In this document: positions 1 through 6,976 of the stretch, in pieces
How positions within the stretch are numbered: position 1 is the stretch's first letter
Layout of the letters: each line of letters starts with the position of its first letter
DNA from: CAYOXD01 sp964407825
Lineage (GTDB): Bacteria; Desulfobacterota; Desulfobacteria; Desulfobacterales; JAFDDL01
Assembly: GCA_964407825.1 (NCBI GenBank)
Contig: CAYOXD010000054.1
Location: 1 to 20,414 of the forward strand
Direction: 5' to 3'
Length of the DNA: 20,414 nucleotides
The notes under the pieces: model-generated
Seen by the model: only the letters and a program-made list of their open reading frames with translations
Databases searched by the model: none
What the model was told of the DNA's origin: nothing
Translations under genes and position numbers: made by a program

Positions 1-14
1 GCAAGCCCCATGCT

Positions 15-167
15 TAAATAGTGTCCATCCAGAAATGGCCAATTCGCCCGATATCCGCGTTGCGCGAAAAATTTAATCCTCGGAATATCAACCATATGCC
101 TGCGGTTAAATTTTTCGTGCGCCTTGATCTCGACCCAATTTGCCTATTTCTGGATGGACACTAAATA
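15..167. mobile_element. MITE-like palindromic element with 6-bp target duplication
   Basis: The ends are a perfect 16-bp terminal inverted repeat, GTGTCCATCCAGAAAT at 21-36 and its reverse complement at 146-161. The hexamer TAAATA lies immediately outside both ends (15-20 and 162-167), as expected for a target-site duplication. A second perfect 12-bp arm (CGAAAAATTTAA at 65-76, complement at 106-117) makes the whole 141-bp body an imperfect hairpin with a loop of about 29 nt. It has no coding capacity. A non-autonomous miniature transposable element is the best reading. A 6-bp AT-rich duplication would suit an IS4/IS1634-like transposase, but that assignment is only a guess. Confidence 0.75.
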
Positions 168-204
168 GAGGCAGGATGCAGGATTCGGGAATAGGGGAAG
201 ACGA

Positions 205-495
205 CTACCGGCCGGGATCACGCAGGCGGGATTTAAAGTGCCTGAAGGTATCCTTGTAAGATTTGGTCAATGAAAGGCGCTCGTAGGCGATTCTTTTGGT
301 GGTCTGGTGGGTGAACCAGAACAGAAGCGCCAGTACCGGTATGGCAACAATACAGATGGCGGTATCGAGCATGAACAGAAATTCAAGGGCAACGGGTTCA
401 AGCAAAACGAACAGCAGGATGAAAGGCCCGAACACGATCAGGGCATAGGAGATGTACACAAGCAGAAACGTAATCAAATACACCAATAAATTCAC
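205..495 (-). CDS. Small two-helix membrane protein, unknown function
   Basis: This is a 96-residue protein that I do not recognise. Residues 2-33 and about 38-62 are almost entirely hydrophobic and should form two membrane helices. The rest (about 63-96) is basic and polar (TKRIAYERL, FKSRLRD), so it probably lies in the cytoplasm by the positive-inside rule. The start is a GTG at 495, preceded by GAGGGTGGC. An in-frame stop at 520-522 with no other start between leaves this as the first possible start. It lies 90 bp downstream of the zinc-ribbon gene on the same strand, so the two could share a transcript. Hydrophobic pattern and the ribosome binding site support a real gene; function is unknown. 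Confidence 0.6.
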   Translation of the reverse strand: MNLLVYLITFLLVYISYALIVFGPFILLFVLLEPVALEFLFMLDTAICIVAIPVLALLFWFTHQTTKRIAYERLSLTKSYKDTFRHFKSRLRDPGR

Positions 496-585
496 GCCAC
501 CCTCACTCGCCCAGCACCCTCAGTTCCAGCGTCTCCACCGCCCCCGGCCCATTGCCGCCGATGCACGGCCAGCGGGCCGGCGCTC

Positions 586-1260
586 CTACTCTCCGGCCAC
601 GTCTCTGCCGCAGTGCTTGCACACCTTGGCCCGCTGCTTGATGACTTCGGCACAGAACGGGCATTCCCGGGTGAAAAACCGGCCGTGGATCTTTTTGATG
701 GCCTCGTTCACCTTATCCTGCAGCAGCCGGTTTCCGAACTTCAGTGCGCGGAGCGGTTCCAGGGCTTCCAGCTCCCCGATATCTCCGATCATTTCCGCGG
801 CCTTGAGACGAACCCGGGTGGGCTCACAAGAATCGGTGAGCATCCGGAGCACCGCCACCCCGTCCCCCTCGTTGTAACAATCCGCCAGAATGGAAAATCC
901 CCGCTTGATCGCCTCCTTGAGCATCTCCTGCTCCATCATCACCTGATCGTCGATGGTCTGGCCGGATGCGCCCATGGGGCTGAATACCGGCATGCACTCG
1001 AAACCGGCCTCGTTTGGATAGCAGAAGCACCGATAGGAGGAGTTGCGGCCGAAGTTCTCCCGCATGTTCTCCCAACCGTTGACATAGAGGGGACACTCAT
1101 CGTTGAAGCACAGATATAGATAGGGAGTCCCCCAGCCCAATCCATCGCCCACGTTGATGGGCGGTACCTCCCAGAGCTTCATTTCCTTGCCGCAATGGGG
1201 GCACAGTGGCTTTTTCTGATCGATCAGCTTTTCGAGGATCTCCTCTTTGGTCTCAAACAT
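586..1260 (-). CDS. Zinc-ribbon protein with HEAT-like middle, unknown function
   Basis: A 224-residue soluble protein with two cysteine clusters. The N-terminal one has CPHCGKEM (C20, C23) paired with a later CFNDECP, as in a zinc ribbon. The C-terminal one is CPFC followed ten residues later by CKHC, a classic CxxC-x10-CxxC zinc ribbon. Between them, AAEMIGDIGELEALEPLRAL and the preceding helix resemble HEAT-type repeats. This arrangement suggests a protein or nucleic-acid binding adaptor, but no enzymatic motif is visible. The ATG at 1260 is chosen because GGGAG sits 8 bases before it; a TTG fifteen bases upstream lies within that ribosome binding site. A likely promoter lies at 1315-1343. 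Function unknown. Confidence 0.8.
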   Translation of the reverse strand: MFETKEEILEKLIDQKKPLCPHCGKEMKLWEVPPINVGDGLGWGTPYLYLCFNDECPLYVNGWENMRENFGRNSSYRCFCYPNEAGFECMPVFSPMGASGQTIDDQVMMEQEMLKEAIKRGFSILADCYNEGDGVAVLRMLTDSCEPTRVRLKAAEMIGDIGELEALEPLRALKFGNRLLQDKVNEAIKKIHGRFFTRECPFCAEVIKQRAKVCKHCGRDVAGE

Positions 1261-1314
1261 TCCCTTATCTCCCAAATGGTTAACTCCATTTCTATTTAAA
1301 CATGGCTGAATAAA

Positions 1315-1343
1315 AACCTACGCCCTGTTTGTCCGTTTGTCAA
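1315..1343 (-). promoter_or_regulatory. Candidate sigma-70 promoter for the zinc-ribbon gene
   Basis: On the minus strand a perfect -35 box TTGACA (1343-1338) is followed by a 17-base spacer and TAGGTT (1320-1315), which matches three of six -10 positions. The predicted transcript would start about 50 bases before the ATG at 1260. The -35 box and spacing are ideal; the -10 is weak. Confidence 0.45.
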
Positions 1344-1503
1344 TCTGCGGAAACACAGGCCAGCGATTCTAAATGAACGCAGGCAGGTCGGCGGCGCCAG
1401 CGAACCGCTGAGCGTCAATCATTTGACGGCGTCGGATCGGAAAAAATTGCCGCCCCCCATCCCTGTGTTTTTAGTTTGTTCTGTAATTACAAGCAAATAA
1501 CAT

Positions 1504-1520
1504 TTGGCACGCATGTTGCT
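1504..1520 (+). promoter_or_regulatory. Sigma-54 (RpoN) promoter of the GGDEF gene
   Basis: TTGGCACGCATGTTGCT matches the RpoN consensus TGGCACG-N4-TTGCW exactly, with the required GG-N10-GC spacing (GG at 1506-1507, GC at 1518-1519). Transcription would start near 1530, which excludes the furthest upstream start codon of the next gene (1476). Expression would need an ATP-dependent enhancer-binding activator; no such gene is present in the window. Confidence 0.8.
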
Positions 1521-1580
1521 TTTCAATTCATCGAACGCCTTTTTAGCACCATGGATTCAATTAAAAAGGATGCAACGCCC

Positions 1581-2675
1581 ATGAAGCTGCCTATCAAACG
1601 ATTTTTCAGAAACGCCAATGCGGCTGCCAATGCGCTGTTCGGACTGGCCCGGCAGGTGGATTACCGGGCACTCAACCGCTACATTCTCGCCATGAACCAG
1701 GGGCCGTCCCTGGATCACATTCTCCAGGAGGCTGCCCGGTGCCTGAAGGAGATTCTGAACTACCACCTGTTCGCCTTTGCGGTTCAGGAAGCCGACCGCC
1801 TGGACGTGTGGATCGATCCCCGCATCTACCATGCCCCCCTGATGCAGGTGATCCGAAGGGACTTCGCCAGTCACCTGACACCGGCGTTCCATTCCATCCA
1901 GGAACAGGAGGCAGAGCCCCGGAAGCTGGTGGCCCTTGACGGTGTTCTTTCCTATACCCTGGCCGAGGAACGCTTCCATGCAAAAATGTACCTCCTGCCG
2001 GAGCGGCGCATGCTGCCCTATCACCGGGAAATACTCGAGGTCGTCGTTAAAACCCTGGGCATCGCCCTCAGGAACCATCTGAGCATCAAACGCCTGGCGG
2101 ATGATGCGGCCATGGACCCGCTGACCGGGTGCTACAACCGACGGGAGTTCGAGCGCCTCCTGTCCCATCATATCGCAGGCGCCCACCGCCACGACCGGGA
2201 CCTCTCCCTCATCATGTTCGACATCGATCACTTCAAGCAGGTCAACGACGCCCACGGTCATCCTGCCGGGGATGCCGTGCTGAGGGGAATTTCAAACGCG
2301 GTCCTGTGCGCTGTGCGAAAAGGCGACTACCTGGCCCGGTACGGGGGTGAGGAATTCATCGTGGTGCTGCCGGACACCGAAATGCCAAAAGCCGTTGAGC
2401 TGGCCAACCGCCTCCGAGGGATCATCGAAACGCTTGGCATCCCCATCCAGGGCGGCGCTCTCCTTCGCAAAACCGCCAGTTTCGGTGTTGCCAGCCTGAG
2501 GCATTACCCTGACCTGGAGAGCCTGGTCAGGGCGGCCGACGGGATGCTCTACCAGGCAAAGACCATGGGCAGGAACCGGGTCATGCCCATGGTCGAGGGA
2601 ACGCCTATTTTCCCCGCCGCTCCGGCCTCAGGGATCGCACCGCCGTGCCGGCACGCCACATCTCTGAATTCTTGA
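1581..2675 (+). CDS. Diguanylate cyclase (GGDEF) with GAF-like sensor domain
   Basis: This protein should make cyclic di-GMP from two GTP. The C-terminal GGDEF domain is complete. It begins at DPLTGCYNRREFE, carries the metal-binding FDIDHFKQVND, and has the active site YGGEEF. An intact I-site RKGD lies five residues before GGEEF, so product inhibition is expected. The N-terminal half (about residues 30-180) has a GAF-like pattern (ILNYHLFAFAV) and no membrane helix, suggesting a cytoplasmic sensor of unknown ligand. ATG 1581 is chosen because AAGGA at 1566-1570 precedes it and the sigma-54 start near 1530 lies upstream; ATG 1551 is the alternative but has no ribosome binding site. The last 23 or so residues are encoded opposite the end of ilvC. 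Confidence 0.9.
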   Translation: MKLPIKRFFRNANAAANALFGLARQVDYRALNRYILAMNQGPSLDHILQEAARCLKEILNYHLFAFAVQEADRLDVWIDPRIYHAPLMQVIRRDFASHLTPAFHSIQEQEAEPRKLVALDGVLSYTLAEERFHAKMYLLPERRMLPYHREILEVVVKTLGIALRNHLSIKRLADDAAMDPLTGCYNRREFERLLSHHIAGAHRHDRDLSLIMFDIDHFKQVNDAHGHPAGDAVLRGISNAVLCAVRKGDYLARYGGEEFIVVLPDTEMPKAVELANRLRGIIETLGIPIQGGALLRKTASFGVASLRHYPDLESLVRAADGMLYQAKTMGRNRVMPMVEGTPIFPAAPASGIAPPCRHATSLNS

Positions 2676-3657
2676 TGGCGTCGAGCTCCTCCTGAAGCCG
2701 CTCCCGGTAATCCGGCGCGCTGTTCAGATCCAGGGTCCTGCGGGTTTCCTCTCCCGTCACGACACTCTTATAGAGCGTCTCAAATACGGGCATCACGGCA
2801 TCACGGAACTTGGGGGCCCAATCCAGCGCGCCCCGTTGGGCCGTTGTGCTGCAATTGGCAAACATCCAGTCCATTCCGTTTTCCGCCACCAGCCGGATGA
2901 GACTCTGGGTAAGCTCCTCCACGGTTTCATTGAAGGCCTCACTGGGTGAGTGGCCGTTCTTTCGTAAGGTCTGGTACTGGGCCTCCATCACGCCGGCCAG
3001 GCATCCCATCAGGACCCCGCGCTCGCCGGTCAGATCGCTGTATACCTCCTTTTCAAAGGTGGTGGGAAAGAGGTAGCCGCTGCCGATGGCGATGCCCATG
3101 GCAAGGGTGCGCTCCCGGGCACGGCCGGTGGCGTCCTGAAACACGGCAAAGCTCGAATTGATGCCGCTGCCGTCAAGAAAATTGGTCCGGACGGTTCTGC
3201 CGGAGCCCTTGGGTGCCACCAGGATCACATCGACATCCGCCGGCGGCACAATGCCGGTTTGATCCTTGTATACCACCCCGAATCCGTGGGAAAAAAACAG
3301 TGCATCCCCCGCGTTGAGGCAGGCCTTGACCTTCGGCCACAGGGCCACCTGGCCGGCATCCGAGAGCAGAAACTGAATGATGGTCCCCTTGCGGGCCGCC
3401 TCCTCGATGGACACCAGGGTCTCGCCGGGAACGAACCCATCGGCCTTCGCCTTTTCCCAGGACGCAGTGCCCTCTCGCTGACCCACGATCACCTGGATGC
3501 CATTGTCCCGCAGGTTCAGCGCCTGTCCCGGCCCCTGCACGCCGTAGCCAAGCACCACGACCGTCTCCTTTCGAAGAATTTCCTGCGCCTTTTCCAGAGA
3601 GAACTCCTCCGATGTAACGACATTTTCCAAGGTCCCGCCAAAATCGATTTCCGCCAT
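2605..3657 (-). CDS. ilvC: Ketol-acid reductoisomerase, Bacteroidota-like type
   Basis: Catalyses the NADPH- and Mg-dependent isomeroreduction of acetolactate (or acetohydroxybutyrate), the second common step of valine, leucine and isoleucine synthesis. The 350-residue protein has the Rossmann motif VVLGYGVQGPGQALNL, the catalytic HGF (FFSHGFGV), and metal ligands in YSDLTGERG and ETVEELTQSL. The substrate-loop region is ANCSTTAQRGALDW. These block sequences and the MWRAG..VRSLRPE ending resemble, from memory, the Bacteroidota enzyme rather than the usual 330-residue class I form. ATG 3657 is fixed by AGGAGG six bases before it; 17 more codons upstream are open but lack a ribosome binding site. 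No ilvB/N or ilvD is adjacent. Its last 71 bp overlap the convergent GGDEF gene. Confidence 0.95.
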   Translation of the reverse strand: MAEIDFGGTLENVVTSEEFSLEKAQEILRKETVVVLGYGVQGPGQALNLRDNGIQVIVGQREGTASWEKAKADGFVPGETLVSIEEAARKGTIIQFLLSDAGQVALWPKVKACLNAGDALFFSHGFGVVYKDQTGIVPPADVDVILVAPKGSGRTVRTNFLDGSGINSSFAVFQDATGRARERTLAMGIAIGSGYLFPTTFEKEVYSDLTGERGVLMGCLAGVMEAQYQTLRKNGHSPSEAFNETVEELTQSLIRLVAENGMDWMFANCSTTAQRGALDWAPKFRDAVMPVFETLYKSVVTGEETRRTLDLNSAPDYRERLQEELDAIKNSEMWRAGTAVRSLRPERRGK

Positions 3658-4044
3658 GTTACGCCTCCTGATGATTGATGAGCCCCGATCGCAAGGCGGC
3701 TTCACCAATGGTTAGCATTTCGAAAACAATAAATAACCTATTATATTAACGTGCATAGGAAATTTTGTCAAAATAAAGTTCAGGTCCCAGCAATCCTAAC
3801 TGAATAAAGTCTATTAACCCGGCTGCGATCGGCCAGGGGCTCGGCCGATCACGGCATCGTCGTCGTAAATAGTCGCGAAAATGTCTTTTTACTCAATGCC
3901 GAAAGGCTTGTGAGATGCGGTGAATCGACGGGTGCACCCACCGCAGCAGTGCAGCGCGAAGGGCCCTGCGTGGCGGTATGTGGTTACATGCGGTCGCCAT
4001 GGGATTTGACACCCGGGCAGGACCCAGATAGAGCTGGAATCGTT
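3658..4044. other. Divergent intergenic region with 8-bp inverted repeat
   Basis: This 387-base gap holds the ilvC promoter and ribosome binding site on the left. In the centre is a perfect inverted repeat, GATCGGCC (3827-3834) and GGCCGATC (3843-3850), separated by 8 bases. It is not followed by a T run, so it looks more like an operator than a terminator. The reading frame of the next gene is open back to 3910, but that stretch shows no family similarity. I see no convincing promoter for the rightward gene. Confidence 0.5.
3743..3771 (-). promoter_or_regulatory. Sigma-70 promoter of ilvC
   Basis: On the minus strand a perfect TTGACA (3771-3766), a 17-base spacer and TAATAT (3748-3743) form a strong promoter in a local AT-rich stretch. 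A perfect TATAAT overlaps it at 3745-3740, but with a 20-base spacer. The leader to the ilvC ATG would be about 80 bases, with no obvious terminator or leader peptide. Confidence 0.75.
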
Positions 4045-5340
4045 ATGCGTCCTGAGATCGAAAGAATTGCGGCATCCCTTCACGAACTGGAAGACCGCCT
4101 GTCCGCCTGTACCCGGTGCGGCGCCTGCCTGTCGGCATGCCCCGTATATTTGGCCACAGGCAGAGAGGCCGATGCGGCCAGAGGCAAACTGGCGCTTCTG
4201 GAGGCCCTGGCCGACCGGATGTTTGAGGCGCCGGCCGGCGTCATGGCCCGGCTCGAGCGGTGCCTGATGTGCGGCGCCTGCGCCCGGCGCTGCCCGGTAG
4301 GGGTGAATACGCCGGAAATCTTCGCCAGGGCCCGCTTTATCCTGAAGGAAACCATGGGGCTATCTGCGCTTCAGCGGATCGGGCTGCGGCGGGTCCTGGC
4401 CATGCCCCAGCGCTGCAACCGACTCCTCGCCGTCATGGCCGGCGCAATGAATCGCGTTCTTCCCCCGCAGCGGAAGGAGGAGGATCTTCTGCGCCCGAAG
4501 CCGGGCCCGCTGCCCCTGAGACCGAACCATTGGGTCGCCCCGGCGGCCGAGTCCTTTCTCGACACGATGCGCCGGCGGGGGATGCCGGAACCCACTCGGC
4601 GGATCGGCACCGGGCCACGGGTGGCCTTCTTTGTCGGATGCCTGCCGGACAAGGTTTTCACCAACATCGCCCACCGGACCCTGGGGGCCCTGGGGCAGGG
4701 CGCCTCCCACCTGATCCTGCCGCTGGATCAGGGATGTTGCGGCATGCCGGCCGTCTCGGCGGGGGATCTTTCAACCTTCAGTCGCCTGGTACGCCACCAT
4801 GTGAACCTCTTTGGCAGGCATTCCTATGACTATCTGGTGACCGCCTGCGCCACCTGCACGGCCACCATCCGGACCCTCTGGCCCACACTCTGCCGCCAGG
4901 TCTCCCAAACCCTGGCGGCAGAGGCGGACCGCATGGCTGAAAAGACCTTGGACGTCTCTCAATTTTTATGTCACGTGGCGGGTATCGGGCAGCGGCCGCT
5001 GCCAACCGCCACGGCGCCCATACCGGTCACCTATCATGATCCGTGCCATTTGAAAAAATCCCTGGGCATCTTCACCGAGCCCAGGGCCCTGATCCAGGCC
5101 AACCCGCGATACCGACTGGTAGAGATGCAGGACTCAGACGGCTGTTGCGGCATGGGAGGCAGCTTCGGGTTCCATCATGCCGGCATATCGATGCAGATCG
5201 GCTCCCCGAAGCGGGCGCACATTGCGGCTACAGGTGCCGCCATCGTGGCCACCACCTGCCCTGCCTGCATGATCCAGCTGAGGAGACTGCTGGCCCATGC
5301 CCCCCCGGGAGTCCAGGTGCGCCATGTTATTGAACTGTGA
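4045..5340 (+). CDS. Glycolate oxidase-type Fe-S subunit (GlcF-like), double CCG domain
   Basis: An electron-transfer Fe-S protein of the GlcF/LutA/HdrD-like group, 431 residues. Two 4Fe-4S ferredoxin motifs lie at C22-C25-C28-C32 and C73-C76-C79-C83. Two cysteine-rich CCG domains follow: FFVGCLPDKVF...GCCGMP...CATC, then HDPCHL...GCCGMGGSFGF...CPAC. The second CCG set is complete, so a full cofactor complement is expected. Such proteins take electrons from an FAD-linked 2-hydroxyacid dehydrogenase (GlcD type) and pass them to quinone or another acceptor. No GlcD partner is adjacent, so the substrate cannot be named. ATG 4045 is chosen because homology begins just after it; the frame is open upstream to 3910 without family features. 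The ribosome binding site (TGGAA) is weak. Confidence 0.85.
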   Translation: MRPEIERIAASLHELEDRLSACTRCGACLSACPVYLATGREADAARGKLALLEALADRMFEAPAGVMARLERCLMCGACARRCPVGVNTPEIFARARFILKETMGLSALQRIGLRRVLAMPQRCNRLLAVMAGAMNRVLPPQRKEEDLLRPKPGPLPLRPNHWVAPAAESFLDTMRRRGMPEPTRRIGTGPRVAFFVGCLPDKVFTNIAHRTLGALGQGASHLILPLDQGCCGMPAVSAGDLSTFSRLVRHHVNLFGRHSYDYLVTACATCTATIRTLWPTLCRQVSQTLAAEADRMAEKTLDVSQFLCHVAGIGQRPLPTATAPIPVTYHDPCHLKKSLGIFTEPRALIQANPRYRLVEMQDSDGCCGMGGSFGFHHAGISMQIGSPKRAHIAATGAAIVATTCPACMIQLRRLLAHAPPGVQVRHVIEL

Positions 5341-5371
5341 GCGGAACGGCCCCTGCGACGTACGATTTTTC

Positions 5372-5400
5372 TTGTAAGTCCCATGGGTTTCAGGAATAAT
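5372..5400 (+). promoter_or_regulatory. Candidate promoter of the usp-arc-type operon
   Basis: TTGTAA (5372-5377), a 17-base spacer and AATAAT (5395-5400) lie 45 bases before the usp start. Four of six -35 and five of six -10 positions match the sigma-70 consensus. It is in the only AT-rich patch of this 105-base gap. Confidence 0.45.
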
Positions 5401-5445
5401 ACAGGATAGGGCTCTGATCAACCCAAACCATTGAGGAGAAACGCA

Positions 5446-5916
5446 ATGGCACAAAAAATATTGATTCCATTCGACGATTCGGAAAACGCCATGCGCGCCG
5501 TTTCCTACGTCGGCCGCGCCTTTGCCAAGGACTCGCAGGTCACCCTGTTCCATGTGCTGCAGGATACCGCCGCCCTGTGCGAGCTTTACAGCCCGGAGCT
5601 GACCGATCAATTTGTGGATCAGCAGAGCCAGTTCTGTGTGCTGGAGGCAAAGAAGAAACAAATCATGGAGGCGGCCATGGCCACGGCCAAGGGGGCTTTG
5701 ATAGAATCAGGGTTCCGGGAAAATCAGATCGACACCGTCATCGAGATGAAAAAAAGCGGCGTGGCTCGCGATATTCTCGCCCGGTCCAGCACCGGATACG
5801 ATACGGTGGTGATGGGGCGACGGGGGCTGTCGGGCATTCGGGAGTTCTTCCTCGGAAGCGTCTCCCAAAAGGTATTCCATGCTGCGAAAAATGTAACCGT
5901 TGTGGTGGTGAACTAG
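5446..5916 (+). CDS. Universal stress protein, ATP-binding type
   Basis: A single-domain Usp protein of 156 residues. The N-terminal strand KILIPFDDSENAMRAV and the C-terminal ATP-binding signature are both present. The signature is G124-x2-G127-x9-G137-S138 (GRRG...LGS), so the protein belongs to the nucleotide-binding MJ0577-like branch rather than the UspA branch. The start at 5446 is set by GAGGAG seven bases upstream. It lies 16 bp before the ornithine carbamoyltransferase gene and is the first gene of the unit. Stress proteins of this type often occur next to arginine-deiminase-pathway genes in anaerobes, suggesting a role in energy-limited or anaerobic survival. The molecular function is unproven. 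Confidence 0.9.
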   Translation: MAQKILIPFDDSENAMRAVSYVGRAFAKDSQVTLFHVLQDTAALCELYSPELTDQFVDQQSQFCVLEAKKKQIMEAAMATAKGALIESGFRENQIDTVIEMKKSGVARDILARSSTGYDTVVMGRRGLSGIREFFLGSVSQKVFHAAKNVTVVVVN

Positions 5917-5932
5917 TCGAGGAGCACGTCCC

Positions 5933-6949
5933 ATGACCTGTGATTTGCGGAAACGGCATTTTCTGAAACTTCAGGATATGGCCGCCGAGGAAATTGAATA
6001 TCTCCTGGACCTGGCCCGAACGCTGAAGGAGGAGAAATCCTCGGGCAGGGAACGGCAGCGGCTCACCGGGAAGAACGTGGTACTGATCTTTGAAAAGGCG
6101 TCCACGCGAACCCGGTGCGCCTTTGAAGTGGCCTGCCACGATCAGGGGGCCCATGTGACCTATCTGGGCCCCACCGGCACCCAGATCGGATCCAAGGAGT
6201 CCATCCAGGACACCGCCCGAGTGCTGGGCCGCATGTATGACGGCATTGAATATCGCGGATTCGGCCAGGAGCGGGTGGAAACCCTGGCCCGTTATGCGGG
6301 GGTACCCGTCTGGAACGGACTCACGGATGAATGCCATCCCACCCAGATTCTGGCCGACCTCATGACCATGACCGAAAGCAGCGGCAAACCGCTGCGGGAC
6401 CTGCGGCTCGCCTTCCTGGGCGATGCCCGCAACAACGTCGCCAATTCGCTCCTGATCGGGGCCGCCAAAATGGGCATGGACTTTCGGTCCGTTGCCCCGC
6501 CGGAGGTCCAGCCGGAGGCGGCCCTGGTGGAAACAGCCCGGGAGATCGCCCGCACCAGCGGTGCCCGGATTACCGTCACCGATCAACTGGCCGAGGGGGT
6601 GAAGGGGTGCGATTTTTTGTGTACGGATGTCTGGGTTTCCATGGGGGAGCCGGAGGCGATTTGGCAGGAACGGATCCAGTTGCTCGCCCCCTACCAGGTA
6701 AACGCCGCCGTGATGCAACAAACGGGAAATTCGAACGTCAGATTTCTGCACTGCCTTCCGGCATTTCACAATTTGGAAACCACCATCGGCCAGAAAATCC
6801 ACCGCAAATTCGGTCTGTCGGCCATGGAGGTCACCGACGAGGTGTTCGAATCGGCGGCCTGCCTGGTGTGGCAGGAGGCGGAAAACCGCCTGCACACCAT
6901 CAAGGCCGTCATGGTGGCGACCATGGCTGATGCCCCGGTAACCCCATAG
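5933..6949 (+). CDS. Ornithine carbamoyltransferase
   Basis: Transfers the carbamoyl group between carbamoyl phosphate and ornithine/citrulline. The 338-residue protein has the carbamoyl-phosphate site FEKASTRTR (STRTR at 57-61), HPTQ (135-138), the ornithine-specific SMG loop DVWVSMGE (232-239) and the active-site HCLPA (273-277). The C-terminus, VFESAAC...AENRLHTIKAVMVA, is close to the E. coli ArgF / catabolic ArcB type. ArcB is the functional reading, because carbamate kinase follows 27 bp downstream, so citrulline phosphorolysis is likely. An anabolic ArgF role cannot be excluded from sequence. GAGGAG lies eight bases before the ATG. Confidence 0.93.
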   Translation: MTCDLRKRHFLKLQDMAAEEIEYLLDLARTLKEEKSSGRERQRLTGKNVVLIFEKASTRTRCAFEVACHDQGAHVTYLGPTGTQIGSKESIQDTARVLGRMYDGIEYRGFGQERVETLARYAGVPVWNGLTDECHPTQILADLMTMTESSGKPLRDLRLAFLGDARNNVANSLLIGAAKMGMDFRSVAPPEVQPEAALVETAREIARTSGARITVTDQLAEGVKGCDFLCTDVWVSMGEPEAIWQERIQLLAPYQVNAAVMQQTGNSNVRFLHCLPAFHNLETTIGQKIHRKFGLSAMEVTDEVFESAACLVWQEAENRLHTIKAVMVATMADAPVTP

Positions 6950-6976
6950 GCCTCGGCCCCAATTAAAAAAGACGGC

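Larger units (their letters stand above)
1261..1580. other. Divergent intergenic region
   Basis: About 320 bases between two divergent genes. It holds the minus-strand promoter at 1315-1343. A short inverted repeat, CGTCAA-tcat-TTGACG, lies at 1413-1428, and a perfect 10-bp palindrome, TGTAATTACA, at 1482-1491. The sigma-54 promoter is at 1504-1520. No RNA gene or conserved small reading frame is apparent. The two inverted repeats are possible operators without known binder. Confidence 0.6.

Noticed and set aside
503..585. Minus-strand reading ending in IGGNGPGAVETLELRVLGE between the zinc-ribbon and membrane protein genes
   Set aside because: It looks protein-like, but no start codon or ribosome binding site could be assigned and only about 27 codons lie outside the neighbouring gene; probably chance or a short remnant.
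4006..4034. TTGACA with TAGAGC 17 bases later just before the GlcF-like gene
   Set aside because: The -10 is poor and transcription would begin only a few bases before the ATG, leaving no room for a ribosome binding site.
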